A stretch of DNA of 32,982 nt from Fusobacterium varium (GCA_021531615.1 JADYUE010000025.1:1-32982), one strand, 5' to 3'; positions 24,301 to 31,971 are shown, numbered from the stretch's first letter. Program-made: numbers and translations. Notes: a model not told the origin generated them from the letters alone.

Positions 24301-24393
24301 GAAGATATGAATAATGCTATTTTAAAATTCTTGAAAAAAATATACAATGGTATTATGAACATGTTACCTAAAAAATTAAGTGGAAGAGAGTAA
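21313..24393 (+). CDS. RND-family inner-membrane efflux transporter
   Basis: A 1026-residue proton-driven pump of the HAE-type RND family (AcrB-like), full length. The start MTLAGLSIRRPVATTMVMIS is the usual first helix; FLKNVRATLLVSTALPVAVIFT and a second block of helices (from about residue 850) bracket large periplasmic domains. In TM4 the proton-relay site reads MLTDNSVVVVDN, with Asp398 kept and Asn399 in the place of AcrB Asp408, and TM10 has VVVNNAIVLIDF without the AcrB Lys940. Both variants occur in many HAE-type pumps, so the pump is probably active. Substrates cannot be predicted. It starts 34 nt after the adaptor gene and is followed by a PG0541-family gene. Confidence 0.95.
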   Translation: MTLAGLSIRRPVATTMVMISVMFIGLMAMFSMKSELLPNMDIPVVTVSTTWNGAVTEDVETQVTKKIEEILPNVEGIDKIESTSAYGRSQIIVKFDYGIDADDKVTEIQRELSKIANDLPSDADTPIAKKVEAGAGNITMEIMMSAPNKQELSSFVEEYLKPKFESLPGIGQVQVFGNPDKQVQIQVDSDKLATYNLSPMELYNMIRMSSLNVPLGTIGTGNKDIIVRFMGELNYIDTFEDMILHSNGNTLRVKDVADVVLTTEDPSDISYLSGDESIAVVVEKSSDGSTIELNKRATEALESLRSIMPPETKYEVLLDTSEDINKSISNVSSTAVQGLILATLVLLFFLKNVRATLLVSTALPVAVIFTFAFLALNGTSLNLISLMGLSIGVGMLTDNSVVVVDNIYRHMTELKSPVMEASDNGTTEVAMSVIASALTTMVVFIPILFIPGIAREIFRDLAYSIIYSNLAAIIVSLTLIPMLSSRFLTNKTDVTKEGKIFGAVKAKYLKLINWAITHRGKTMLITIAIFIFSMVTVPRFLKLEFMPKQDQGRYSIVAELGNGLDLEKAKATAKEIEDIVVKDPNTKSYFVIIQKDSFSVNVDIGKKDERDISVFDIINDLRPVVEKIPGVRTNLSENFAIGAQQRDVQLDIVGANLEEVKEVGKKVLDGISQYPGAVDVKSTLDPGSTEARVVLNRDKIRSYGINPSTIAQTLNYFILGGDRGDTVTVKTGVEEIDVYVRLPKEKRSDISILQNLNIKIADNKFIKLSDVVDIVMAEGSTELNKTDRIYSVSISANDGGVGMKAIQDKMVEAYNNSNPPESVAYRWGGSSENLSDSTSQLGMALGISIFLIYALLAAQFENFVLPVIIIGSIPLALIGIVWGLLIMNQPIDIMVMIGLILLAGVVVNNAIVLIDFIKMTRERGSERTEAVVESCRTRLRPILMTTMTTVLGMLPLALGIGEGAEIYRGMAITVMFGLSFSTLLTLVVIPILYTLIEDMNNAILKFLKKIYNGIMNMLPKKLSGRE

Positions 24394-24408
24394 AAAGGGG
24401 GACTTAGC

Positions 24409-24798
24409 ATGACTGATGGACACTATAATTACAAAATGATATTTGTTAATATCAATGAATCTCAAAAAACAAGATTAGAAGATTTCTTTGATGAGATTAA
24501 ATTCTACTACTATACTGTTCAAAAAAAAGTAGAAAGTGTATGGGACGCTAAAATAAAACATAAAAATTCATTGACTTGGCCAGGAACAGATTGTGTATTT
24601 ATTTTAACTGTACCAGAAAAAAATCTAGATAAAATGCTAAAACACTTAAAAACTTTTAGAATGTCTCTACCTCAAGGAATTGTTATGACAGCTGGAGTAA
24701 TTCCTGTTGATAGAATTATAATAGATTTTATGAATGAGGATATTACACCAGATGAAGAGATGTTGAAGAAACTAAAGAAAAAACACGGAGTAAACTAA
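24409..24798 (+). CDS. PG0541-family transporter-associated protein (PII-like fold)
   Basis: A 129-residue cytoplasmic protein with no signal peptide. It resembles the small family known as PG0541, usually encoded after RND or related transporter genes, with a PII/GlnB-like alpha-beta organisation: KMIFVNINESQKTRLEDFFDE as the first beta-alpha unit, TDCVFILTVPEKNLDKMLKHLKTF as the second. Its role is unknown; regulation of the pump by a bound small molecule is a reasonable idea because PII-fold proteins sense ligands. It starts 15 nt after the RND stop with AGGGGG and is the last gene of the operon before a terminator. Confidence 0.75.
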   Translation: MTDGHYNYKMIFVNINESQKTRLEDFFDEIKFYYYTVQKKVESVWDAKIKHKNSLTWPGTDCVFILTVPEKNLDKMLKHLKTFRMSLPQGIVMTAGVIPVDRIIIDFMNEDITPDEEMLKKLKKKHGVN

Positions 24799-24809
24799 GG
24801 GTAACTAAG

Positions 24810-24846
24810 AAGGGAACTAAGCGATAAGTTTAGTTCCCTTTAAATT
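24810..24846 (+). terminator. terminator of the efflux operon
   Basis: AAGGGAACTAA (24810-24820) pairs perfectly with TTAGTTCCCTT (24830-24840); a short TTTAAATTTT tail follows. Confidence 0.8.
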
Positions 24847-24917
24847 TTGCTAAAAAATATAAATTGCTTAAACTATAATTTATCATTCTAATTTACGTTT
24901 ACAAAACTTATATTTTT

Positions 24918-25081
24918 TAACATCAATTTGACTCCATGTCAGTGAATAAAGAATCCCTAGGCTCATTCCGTTGAAAATGCAAAACTCACTCGCAAGCTCG
25001 CTCAAACACGTTGCATTTTCTTAACTTCATTTCGCTAAGGACTTCTAATATTCACTTCTAAATTACGTCAACTTGATGTTA
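24918..25081. repeat. hairpin module B
   Basis: Outer arms TAACATCAATTTGAC (24918-24932) and GTCAACTTGATGTTA (25067-25081); middle pairing GTGAATA with TATTCAC; apical stem GAAAATGCAA (24973-24982) with TTGCATTTTC (25011-25020). The loop shares AACTC and CTCAAACACG with the A-type modules, while arms and apical stem are different sequences that still pair. Confidence 0.75.
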
Positions 25082-25107
25082 GGGATAAATTTATTTTTAA
25101 TATTCCT

Positions 25108-25263
25108 AATATCAGCTAAATGTAATTTAGAGAAGAATATTAGAGAGAGTTACGAAAGCTGACGCTAAAAATTCCGACGTGTTTGAACGAAGTGAGTTTC
25201 GGAATTTTAGTCAGATGAGTTTTACTCTCTCTTTATTCTTTGACATGGAATTTAGCTGATATT
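25108..25263. repeat. hairpin module A2 (inverted copy of A1)
   Basis: Arms AATATCAGCTAAA (25108-25120) and TTTAGCTGATATT (25251-25263) are identical to those of A1. Read on the minus strand the module matches 2692-2850 nearly base for base, including the AAAATTCCGA/TCGGAATTTT apical stem. Confidence 0.8.
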
Positions 25264-25388
25264 TAAAAGAAATAGAGATAACTTAACTTGATTAATAATC
25301 GCAAATAACAAAGGTACTTTGTCAAAACCTAGCAATGTGCTAGATAACTGAGCTTAGTTAGCTAAATTATAGTTTAGATAATAATAAA

Positions 25389-25413
25389 AAGGAAGCTCAA
25401 TTAGAGCTTCCTT
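25389..25413 (-). terminator. terminator of the TSCPD/FMN-binding gene pair
   Basis: AAGGAAGCTC (25389-25398) pairs with GAGCTTCCTT (25404-25413). Flanking A- and T-runs allow termination on the minus strand; it lies 11 bp past the stop codon. Confidence 0.8.
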
Positions 25414-25424
25414 AAAAAACATTA

Positions 25425-25730
25425 TTATTTTGCAAGTGCGTTTTTAACAGCTTCTTTAAATCCTTGAGAAGTGTAAGTTGCTCCAGCAACATCATCAACT
25501 TCAACTGATTGTTTTTCAATAATAGCAGCTGTTAATTTTTCAATAGCAGGTTCAGCTATTCTTTTAGTTTCTTTCATTTCAAGAACTTTTATAGTTGTGA
25601 TTTTATCTCCTTCTACTTCAACAGAAACTTTGATGTCATCTTTGTATCCAAATCCAACACCTTCTTTAGCCACAGCAAAAGCTGCAACAGATGAAACTAC
25701 TAATATAGCAGCAACGAATAATTTTTTCAT
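25425..25730 (-). CDS. secreted FMN-binding domain protein
   Basis: A 101-residue protein: a signal peptide (about residues 1-21, MKKLFVAAILVVSSVAAFAVA) and a single FMN-binding domain. The signature VDDVAGATYTSQGFKEAV (78-95) corresponds to the (S/D)GATxT motif, in which a threonine is the site of covalent flavin linkage in RnfG/NqrC-type proteins; Thr85 and Thr87 are candidates. It lacks other domains, so it may be a small extracytoplasmic electron carrier or a part of a flavin-based reductase chain. AGGAGG precedes the ATG. It follows a secreted TSCPD protein by 28 nt and shares its transcript. Confidence 0.87.
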   Translation of the reverse strand: MKKLFVAAILVVSSVAAFAVAKEGVGFGYKDDIKVSVEVEGDKITTIKVLEMKETKRIAEPAIEKLTAAIIEKQSVEVDDVAGATYTSQGFKEAVKNALAK

Positions 25731-25758
25731 TATAATCCTCCTAATTTAAATAACTTTC

Positions 25759-26211
25759 TTATGATAGTGCAGCTTGACAAAGTCCGCAACCTGTACAAAC
25801 ATGTCCAGCAAAAGCAACCTTTTGAGCTCCAGCTTTTTGAGCTTTTCTTATTTCAGCCATAGGTCCTTCACCTTCACCAGTAACATGTTTCTTTAACATT
25901 TCAACTAGGTTATCCATACAAGAAGTATATCCTGCTAATGGAGCTCCTGAACAATAGTTATCATCTAATAATTCGATTACTCTTTCAACTTCCATACCAG
26001 GTAAAAGTTTTCCTATAGCAGCAAGGTTTCCAGGACATCCTTTAACAGCTGAGAAAGATACGATTTTTCCATCTTTAACAGATACTGTCATTTCAGTAGA
26101 GCAAACTCCATAAGTTTTTTCAGTAAAAGTAACGTCTTTGTTTATAACCTTTGCAAGAGAAACTTGTTGAACTAAAAGTACACCAGCAAGGATAGCAATT
26201 GATTTTTTCAT
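25759..26211 (-). CDS. secreted TSCPD-domain protein with C-terminal CxxCxxC
   Basis: A 150-residue protein with a likely signal peptide (1-20, ending VSLA). Residues 28-108 match the TSCPD domain (YGVCSTEM with C37, KGCPGN with C59, NYCSG with C87, TSCMDNL with C98 in place of the TSCPD motif). A tail adds HVCTGCGLC (C139, C142, C145), absent from typical small TSCPD proteins. TSCPD domains are otherwise cytosolic and also form the end of B12-dependent ribonucleotide reductases; a secreted form is unusual. The seven cysteines suggest metal binding or redox work together with the FMN-binding protein next to it. The start has GGAGGG at good spacing. Confidence 0.75.
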   Translation of the reverse strand: MKKSIAILAGVLLVQQVSLAKVINKDVTFTEKTYGVCSTEMTVSVKDGKIVSFSAVKGCPGNLAAIGKLLPGMEVERVIELLDDNYCSGAPLAGYTSCMDNLVEMLKKHVTGEGEGPMAEIRKAQKAGAQKVAFAGHVCTGCGLCQAALS

Positions 26212-26428
26212 AAATAACCCTCCAAGATTAAAAAAATAATATAAATATAAATAAAATAGCTATATTAGTATACAATATTTTCTAAAAAAAAGCAACTAAA
26301 AATAGTTGAGAACAGAAAATAAAAATCTTTTATAAAAAAACAGTTGTTAGTGAAAAAATATTTTTTTATTTTTGTAATTTGAATAATTGTTTAATTATAT
26401 TTTTTATGTTACACTAATCTTACAAATA

Positions 26429-26456
26429 TTGTTATTCTAATAAGTTAGTATATGAT
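26429..26456 (+). promoter_or_regulatory. candidate promoter of gdhA
   Basis: TTGTTA (26429-26434), 16 bp, TATGAT (26451-26456), 26 bp before the chosen ATG. Confidence 0.5.
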
Positions 26457-26482
26457 AAAGTGTATTTATGGAGGAAGAGAAA

Positions 26483-27826
26483 ATGAATGCAGAGCAATAT
26501 ATAAAAGAGATTATAGAAAAAGTAAAAATTAAAGATAAAGGAGAGGAAACTTTTATTCAAGCAGTAGAAGAGGTTTTAACAAGTTTAACTCCTTTTATAG
26601 AGCAAAATCCTCAATATATTGAAAATAATATTTTAGAGAGAATTACTGAACCAGAGAGACAGATAATTTTTAAAGTACCTTGGGAAGATGACAATGGAAA
26701 AATTCAAGTAAATAGAGGGTTTAGAGTAGAATTTAATGGAGTTTTAGGACCATACAAAGGGGGACTTAGATTTCATCCATCAGTAGCATTGGATTCTATG
26801 AAGTTTTTATCTTTTGAACAAACATTTAAAAATGCTTTAACTGGACTTCCAATTGGTGGAGGAAAAGGAGGAAGTGATTTTAATCCTTTAAATAAATCAG
26901 ATAGAGAGATAAAAAGATTCTGTGAAAGTTTTATGAATGAGTTGTATCGTCATATTGGACCTGATAAAGATGTACCAGCTGGAGATATAGGAGTTAGCGG
27001 AAAAGAGATAGGATATCTATTTGGACATTATAGAAGATTAAAAGGGGCATATGAAAATGGTGTTATCACAGGAAAAGGATTTAACTATGGTGGAAGTAGA
27101 ATAAGACCAGAAGCTACTGGATATGGTGTAACATATTTTGTTCAAGAGATGTTAAAAGATATGGGAGAAACTATTGTAGGAAAAAAAGTTGCTGTTTCAG
27201 GTTATGGAAATGTTGCTTGGGGAGCTTGTAAAAAGATAACAGAGTTAGGTGGAAAGGTAGTAACTATTTCTGGAAAGGCTGGATATATTTATGCTCCAAA
27301 TGGTTTAACTGAGGAACAAGTAGAGTATATGCTAGTTTTAAGAAGTAATAGAGATGTTACTTTAAAAGATTTTGGAAGTAAATTTGGGCTTGAATTCTTT
27401 GAAGGAAAGAAACCTTGGGAAAGAAAAGTTGATATAGTTATCCCTTGTGCAATTCAAAATGAATTAAACTTAGATGATGCAAAAGAGATCTTAGCAAATC
27501 AAGTTAAAATAGTGTGTGAGGGAGCTAATATGCCTTGTACTCCAGAAGCAATAGAATTATTTGAAGAAAATAATATATTATATGCACCTGGAAAAGCAGC
27601 TAATGCTGGTGGAGTTGCAGTTTCAGCTCTTGAAATGAGCCAAAATAGTATGAGATATCAATGGAGTGCTGAAGAGGTTGATGCAAAGCTTCATGAAATA
27701 ATGAAAGATATCTATGAAAAATCAAAAGAGATGAGTGAAAAATACAATGTGTCTCTAGCCAAAGGAGCAAATATTACTGGATTTAAAAAAGTTGCAGACA
27801 CTATGATAATGCAAGGAAATTATTAA
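26483..27826 (+). CDS. gdhA: glutamate dehydrogenase
   Basis: A 447-residue hexameric-type glutamate dehydrogenase interconverting glutamate and 2-oxoglutarate plus ammonia, central to amino-acid fermentation. Motifs: PYKGGLRFHPSV, the catalytic-lysine region LPIGGGKGGSDF, VPAGDIGVSGKEIGYLFGHYRR, RPEATGYGVTYF, the nucleotide-binding VAVSGYGNVAWGA, and EGANMPCTPEA. The length and insertions fit the NADP-type (GdhA of enteric bacteria) class, but cofactor use is inferred. The ATG at 26483 is chosen because the upstream in-frame ATG at 26468 places GGAGGAAG inside the coding region, where it serves as the ribosome-binding site. A terminator follows. Confidence 0.95.
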   Translation: MNAEQYIKEIIEKVKIKDKGEETFIQAVEEVLTSLTPFIEQNPQYIENNILERITEPERQIIFKVPWEDDNGKIQVNRGFRVEFNGVLGPYKGGLRFHPSVALDSMKFLSFEQTFKNALTGLPIGGGKGGSDFNPLNKSDREIKRFCESFMNELYRHIGPDKDVPAGDIGVSGKEIGYLFGHYRRLKGAYENGVITGKGFNYGGSRIRPEATGYGVTYFVQEMLKDMGETIVGKKVAVSGYGNVAWGACKKITELGGKVVTISGKAGYIYAPNGLTEEQVEYMLVLRSNRDVTLKDFGSKFGLEFFEGKKPWERKVDIVIPCAIQNELNLDDAKEILANQVKIVCEGANMPCTPEAIELFEENNILYAPGKAANAGGVAVSALEMSQNSMRYQWSAEEVDAKLHEIMKDIYEKSKEMSEKYNVSLAKGANITGFKKVADTMIMQGNY

Positions 27827-27845
27827 AAATAAATAAATTTTTGGG

Positions 27846-27879
27846 AGAACCAAATAATACTTGGTTCTTCTTTTTTTTT
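27846..27879 (+). terminator. terminator after gdhA
   Basis: AGAACCAA (27846-27853) pairs with TTGGTTCT (27861-27868), followed by a run of T. Confidence 0.85.
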
Positions 27880-27923
27880 GAGGTAAAATATAGATGTATG
27901 TATTAAATTTTAGGAGGAATTAA

Positions 27924-30194
27924 ATGTATAAAATAGTAGAGAAAAAATGGTTGACTCCAATAATTTGTTATATGGATATAGAGGCAAAAGATCTAGCTAA
28001 TTCAGCTCAACCAGGGCAATTTCTTATAGTTAAAACAGATGAAAGAGGAGAGAGAATACCTTTAACAATATGTGATTATGATAGAGAAAAAGGAACAGTA
28101 ACAATAGTTTTTCAAGTGGTAGGAAAAAGTACACAGGATATGGCAAAATTAGAAAAAGGAGAAAGTTTTTCTGATGTAGTAGGACCATTGGGGCAGCCAA
28201 GTGAACTTATTCATTTAGGAGAAGAGGAGTTAAAAAACAAGAAGTATATCTTTATAGCAGGGGGAGTTGGAACAGCTCCAGTTTATCCTCAAGTTAAATG
28301 GATGAAGGAAAAAGGTTGCGATGTAGATGTTATCATTGGAACTAGAAGTAAAGAGACTCTTATTTTTGAAGAAGAGATGAAAGCAATTGCAAAAAATCTA
28401 TATGTGTGTACAGATGATGGAAGCTATGGTAAAAAAGGACTTGTAACAGATATGTTAGATGATCTATTAGCAGCGGGAAAACATTATGATCATGCAGTTG
28501 TAATAGGACCAATGATTATGATGAAATTTGCTTCAAAAAAATGTAGAGAGAATAACATCCCTAACACAGTAAGTTTAAATCCATTGATGGTAGATGGAAC
28601 AGGAATGTGTGGAGCTTGTAGAGTTACTATTGGAGATAAGGTTAAATTTGCTTGTGTAGATGGACCAGAATTTAATGGTGATGATGTAAACTTTGATGAA
28701 GCAATGAGAAGACAAAATATGTATAAAACAGAAGAGGGAAGAAATATTCTAAAGATAGAAGATGGAGAAACTCATGAAAACCCTGCTTGTCCAAATCATG
28801 AGCCTACATTTGAACCTAAAAAAAGAGTTCCAGTAAGAGAACAAAATCCAGAGATAAGAAATAAGAATTTTGATGAAGTTTGTTATGGATATAATTTAGT
28901 AGAGGCACAAGCAGAGGCTGCAAGATGTTTAAATTGTAAAAATCCTCTATGTACTAAAGGATGTCCAGTTTCAATAGATATTCCTGGATTTATTCAAAAG
29001 ATAAAAGAGGGAGATATATTAGGAGCAGCTAAAATAATTACAAAATATTCAAATCTTCCAGCAGTATGTGGAAGAGTGTGCCCTCAAGAAACTCAATGTG
29101 AGGGAAAATGTATTTTAGGAGTAAAAGGAGAGCCAATAGCTATAGGAAAACTTGAAAGATTTGTTGGAGATTGGATAATTGAAAATAAGATTGACTTTGA
29201 AGTTGAAGAGAAAAAAGATGAGAAAGTAGCTATTATAGGTGGTGGTCCAGCAGGGCTTACAGCAGCTGGAGATTTGGCAAAAAAAGGATATCAAGTAACT
29301 ATATTTGAGGCACTACACAAATTAGGTGGAGTTTTAAGCTATGGAATTCCTGAATTTAGATTACCTAAAGAAAAAGTAGTAGATAAAGAGATAGAAAACT
29401 TAAAACAACTTGGAGTAGAGTTTAAAACAGATAGTGTTATTGGAAGAACATTTACAGTTGATGAATTATTAGATGAAAAAGGATATTCAGCAGTATTTAT
29501 AGGAAGTGGAGCAGGACTACCAAGATTTATGAATATACCTGGAGAGAATTATAATGGTGTTATTTCAGCAAATGAGTTTTTAACAAGGGTAAATCTTATG
29601 AGAGCCAACAAAATTGATTATAACACTCCTGTTAAAATAGGTAAGAGAGTAATCGTAGTAGGTGGTGGAAACGTGGCTATGGATGCTGCTAGAACGGCTA
29701 AGAGGCTAGGTGCAGATACTACTATTGTATATAGACGTGGAGAAGCAGAACTTCCAGCTAGAAGAGAGGAGATTCACCATGCAAAAGAGGAAGGGATAAA
29801 ATTTGAATTTTTAGTTTCTTCTACTGAAATAATTGCAGATGAAAAAGGTTGGGTAAAAGAGGTTAAATGTATAAGAATGGAGCTTGGAGAACCAGATGAA
29901 AGTGGAAGAGCAAAATTCTCAGTTATACCTGATAGTGAATTTATAATGGAAGTAGAAACAGTTATAATGGCATTAGGTACATCACCAAATCCATTGATAG
30001 CATCAACAACTAATAATTTAGTAACAAATAGATGGCATGGAATAGAAGCTGATGAAGAAACAGGAAAAACTTCAAGAGAGGGAGTTTTTGCTGGTGGAGA
30101 TGCTGTTACAGGAGCAGCAACAGTAATTTTAGCTATGGAAGCAGGAAAGAAAGCTGCTATTGAAATTGACAAATATTTGAAAAGTAAGAAATAG
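27924..30194 (+). CDS. fused NfnA-NfnB-like ferredoxin:NADP oxidoreductase (SudB-GltD fusion)
   Basis: A 756-residue fusion. Residues 1 to about 280 are PyrK/SudB/NfnA-like: FAD-binding IPLTICDYD, NAD-binding AGGVGTAPVYP, and a [2Fe-2S] site VDGTGMCGACR with Asp224, Cys229, Cys232 and Cys244, the same Asp-plus-three-Cys arrangement described for NfnA. Residues about 310-756 are a GltD/NfnB-like flavoprotein with cluster cysteines in CLNCKNPLCTKGCPV and CGRVCPQETQCEGKC, FAD-binding IIGGGPAGLTAAG (about 437-449), NADPH-binding VGGGNVAMDAARTAKRLGA and a final GGDAVTGAATVILAMEAGKKA. NfnAB-type enzymes couple NADH, NADPH and ferredoxin by electron bifurcation. Normally two subunits; here one chain. 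It follows gdhA, though across a terminator. Confidence 0.9.
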   Translation: MYKIVEKKWLTPIICYMDIEAKDLANSAQPGQFLIVKTDERGERIPLTICDYDREKGTVTIVFQVVGKSTQDMAKLEKGESFSDVVGPLGQPSELIHLGEEELKNKKYIFIAGGVGTAPVYPQVKWMKEKGCDVDVIIGTRSKETLIFEEEMKAIAKNLYVCTDDGSYGKKGLVTDMLDDLLAAGKHYDHAVVIGPMIMMKFASKKCRENNIPNTVSLNPLMVDGTGMCGACRVTIGDKVKFACVDGPEFNGDDVNFDEAMRRQNMYKTEEGRNILKIEDGETHENPACPNHEPTFEPKKRVPVREQNPEIRNKNFDEVCYGYNLVEAQAEAARCLNCKNPLCTKGCPVSIDIPGFIQKIKEGDILGAAKIITKYSNLPAVCGRVCPQETQCEGKCILGVKGEPIAIGKLERFVGDWIIENKIDFEVEEKKDEKVAIIGGGPAGLTAAGDLAKKGYQVTIFEALHKLGGVLSYGIPEFRLPKEKVVDKEIENLKQLGVEFKTDSVIGRTFTVDELLDEKGYSAVFIGSGAGLPRFMNIPGENYNGVISANEFLTRVNLMRANKIDYNTPVKIGKRVIVVGGGNVAMDAARTAKRLGADTTIVYRRGEAELPARREEIHHAKEEGIKFEFLVSSTEIIADEKGWVKEVKCIRMELGEPDESGRAKFSVIPDSEFIMEVETVIMALGTSPNPLIASTTNNLVTNRWHGIEADEETGKTSREGVFAGGDAVTGAATVILAMEAGKKAAIEIDKYLKSKK

Positions 30195-30202
30195 TTAAAG
30201 AT

Positions 30203-30246
30203 AAAAAAAGAGCTAGAGGATGCAAAGCATCCAATAGCTCTTTTTA
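30203..30246 (+). terminator. shared convergent terminator
   Basis: AAAAAGAGCTA (30205-30215) pairs with TAGCTCTTTTT (30235-30245), with inner GGATGC/GCATCC. A-runs and T-runs on both sides make it function for the fusion gene on the plus strand and the ZIP gene on the minus strand, whose stop codon it overlaps. Confidence 0.88.
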
Positions 30247-31017
30247 GATTATATGAGTAAGAGGCATAAGAATAATTCCAGCAAAAATTGCCATAAGAGC
30301 CTCTTTAGAATATCCATACTGTTTAGAACTTGGCAATAATTCCTCGATAGCAATATAAAGCATAATTCCAGAGATAACTCCAAATATCATTCCCAATGTT
30401 AAACCGTTAATAAATGGTTTTAAAACTAGGAAAGCAAGGAGAGCTCCAATAGGTTCAGCTATACCAGATAGAAAAGTATATTTAAAAGCTTTTAACTTGC
30501 TACCAGTAGCAAAGTATATTGGCATAGCCACTGAAATTCCTTCAGGAATATTGTGCATTGTAATAGCAAGAGCAATAGAAACACCTAAAGTCAAATCTTC
30601 ATATCCAGCCATAAAAGTTGCTATTCCTTCAGGAAAGTTATGTAACCCAATAGCAAGAGTAGAGACAAATCCCACTCTAAAAAGATTTTCATGTTTTTTT
30701 CCATCCCCATCAGGTTCAGGCTCATGTGGAACAAATCTATCCAACATTGCAGCAAAAAGAACCCCTACAAGAAGGAAAACTACACTTAGAAAAATACCAA
30801 GTTTTTCATTATAATATTCACTTAAAAGTTGAGTTGCATTAGGTAGTAAGTCAGTAAAAGAAACACTTAACATAACTCCTCCAGCAAACCCTAATGAAAC
30901 AGTAACTAATTTTTCACTTTTTTTATTAGCAAAAAAGATAGTAAGAGCACCTAATAAAGTTGACATTCCAGCAAAGAAAGACAAAATTAGAGCTCTTAAA
31001 GCAGCATCTTCAAACAT
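30244..31017 (-). CDS. zupT: ZIP-family metal transporter (ZupT-like)
   Basis: A 257-residue inner-membrane protein with about eight helices. The metal-binding signatures of ZIP proteins are in two helices: LHNFPEGIATF and MHNIPEGISVA (His, Pro, Glu), as in ZupT, which takes up zinc and other divalent metals. The loop between helices 3 and 4 has HEPEPDGDGKKHE, a histidine/acidic stretch. I choose ATG at 31017 (MFEDAALR) since the in-frame GTG at 31026 is only one base from AAGGAT; the spacing to ATG is long, so the exact start is open. It ends in a terminator shared with the convergent gene. Confidence 0.9.
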   Translation of the reverse strand: MFEDAALRALILSFFAGMSTLLGALTIFFANKKSEKLVTVSLGFAGGVMLSVSFTDLLPNATQLLSEYYNEKLGIFLSVVFLLVGVLFAAMLDRFVPHEPEPDGDGKKHENLFRVGFVSTLAIGLHNFPEGIATFMAGYEDLTLGVSIALAITMHNIPEGISVAMPIYFATGSKLKAFKYTFLSGIAEPIGALLAFLVLKPFINGLTLGMIFGVISGIMLYIAIEELLPSSKQYGYSKEALMAIFAGIILMPLTHII

Positions 31018-31083
31018 AATATCCACATCCTTTCTATATTTTAGTTGATTTACGAAAGTGACATAAGATTTCCTTTAATTAAT

Positions 31084-31971
31084 TTATCTTTTTAAAAGTT
31101 CATAACTATTAGATATAGTAGGCATTTTTAGAACATCAAGCATTCTCTCTAATAGAACCCCCTCACGATTTGGATATTTGAAACCATAACTAGCTAAGAT
31201 ACATTGTGTAATAAATTGTACCCCTCTCTCAATAGCTATTGGTAAACTATCCCCTTGAAGTAAACTTCCAATTACAACACTTGTGTAGGCATCTCCAGTT
31301 CCTGGATAAGAAGCAGGAATATATTTACAGCTAACTTTCCAAAATACATCATTTTCTTTGTCATAAGCTATAACATTTGTTTTTCTATCAGCTTTATGAG
31401 AATTTTCATCTGGAACACTTGTAGCAATAACTATTTTAGGTCCCATATTTGCTAACTCAACAAGCCATTCTTTAACTTCTGATTCACTTATCTCTTTCTT
31501 ATATGGTTTATTTAGTAAAAAAGTAACTTCAGTAAAGTTTGGAGTGATAATATCAGCTTTACTAATTAATTTTTTCATCTCTTCAACCATTTCATTATTC
31601 ATAGTTCCATATAATTTACCATTATCTCCAAGTACAGGATCTACAACAGTAAGATTATTTTTGTGACCAAAGAAATCTATAAAATCAGCAACTATTTTCA
31701 TCTGTTTAGGTGAACCTAAAAAACCTGAGTATATACAATCAAATTCAAGGTTTAAACTTTTCCAATGTGCTATATGTTGTTCCATATAATCAGTAAGATC
31801 AAGAAAACTATAACCTTCAAATCCACCAGTATGGCTAGATAAAACTGCTGTTGGTACAGGACAAACTTGTACTTTCATACTAGATAGTATAGGAATTATA
31901 CTTGTTAAAGAAGATCTTCCAAATCCAGATAAATCATGTATAGCAGCTACTTTTTTTACAATATTTTCCAT
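31084..31971 (-). CDS. pdxY: pyridoxamine/pyridoxal kinase, ribokinase fold
   Basis: A 295-residue vitamin B6 salvage kinase phosphorylating pyridoxal or pyridoxamine with ATP in the cytoplasm. Signatures are AIHDLSGFGRSSLTSIIPILSSM at the N-terminus, VPTAVLSSHTGGF, DPVLGDNGKLYG, ADIITPNFTEVTFLL and the anion-hole GTGDAYTSV with the catalytic Asp. The gene has AAGGAG before ATG and follows the radical SAM gene by 10 nt, so the two are transcribed together. The decarboxylase elsewhere in the window is a PLP enzyme, but no link is evident. Symbol by family; PdxK is possible. Confidence 0.9.
   Translation of the reverse strand: MENIVKKVAAIHDLSGFGRSSLTSIIPILSSMKVQVCPVPTAVLSSHTGGFEGYSFLDLTDYMEQHIAHWKSLNLEFDCIYSGFLGSPKQMKIVADFIDFFGHKNNLTVVDPVLGDNGKLYGTMNNEMVEEMKKLISKADIITPNFTEVTFLLNKPYKKEISESEVKEWLVELANMGPKIVIATSVPDENSHKADRKTNVIAYDKENDVFWKVSCKYIPASYPGTGDAYTSVVIGSLLQGDSLPIAIERGVQFITQCILASYGFKYPNREGVLLERMLDVLKMPTISNSYELLKR

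Larger units (their letters stand above)
24869..25376. repeat. 508-bp composite MITE-like element with 14-bp perfect terminal inverted repeats
   Basis: The ends TAAACTATAATTTA (24869-24882) and TAAATTATAGTTTA (25363-25376) are perfect inverted repeats. Inside are two hairpin modules: B at 24918-25081 and A2 at 25108-25263, the latter an inverted near-copy of the module at 2692-2850. The conserved flank of copy A1 (containing TTGACAAAGTACCTTTG and TTAATCAAGTTAAGTTATC) lies inverted at about 25280-25325. No protein is encoded. The element fills the gap between the efflux operon terminator and that of the FMN-binding gene. I see no clear target-site duplication. Confidence 0.8.

Noticed and set aside
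29774-30172. A 132-codon minus-strand frame in the NfnAB-like gene
   Set aside because: It is a shadow of a strongly conserved gene with no start signals.
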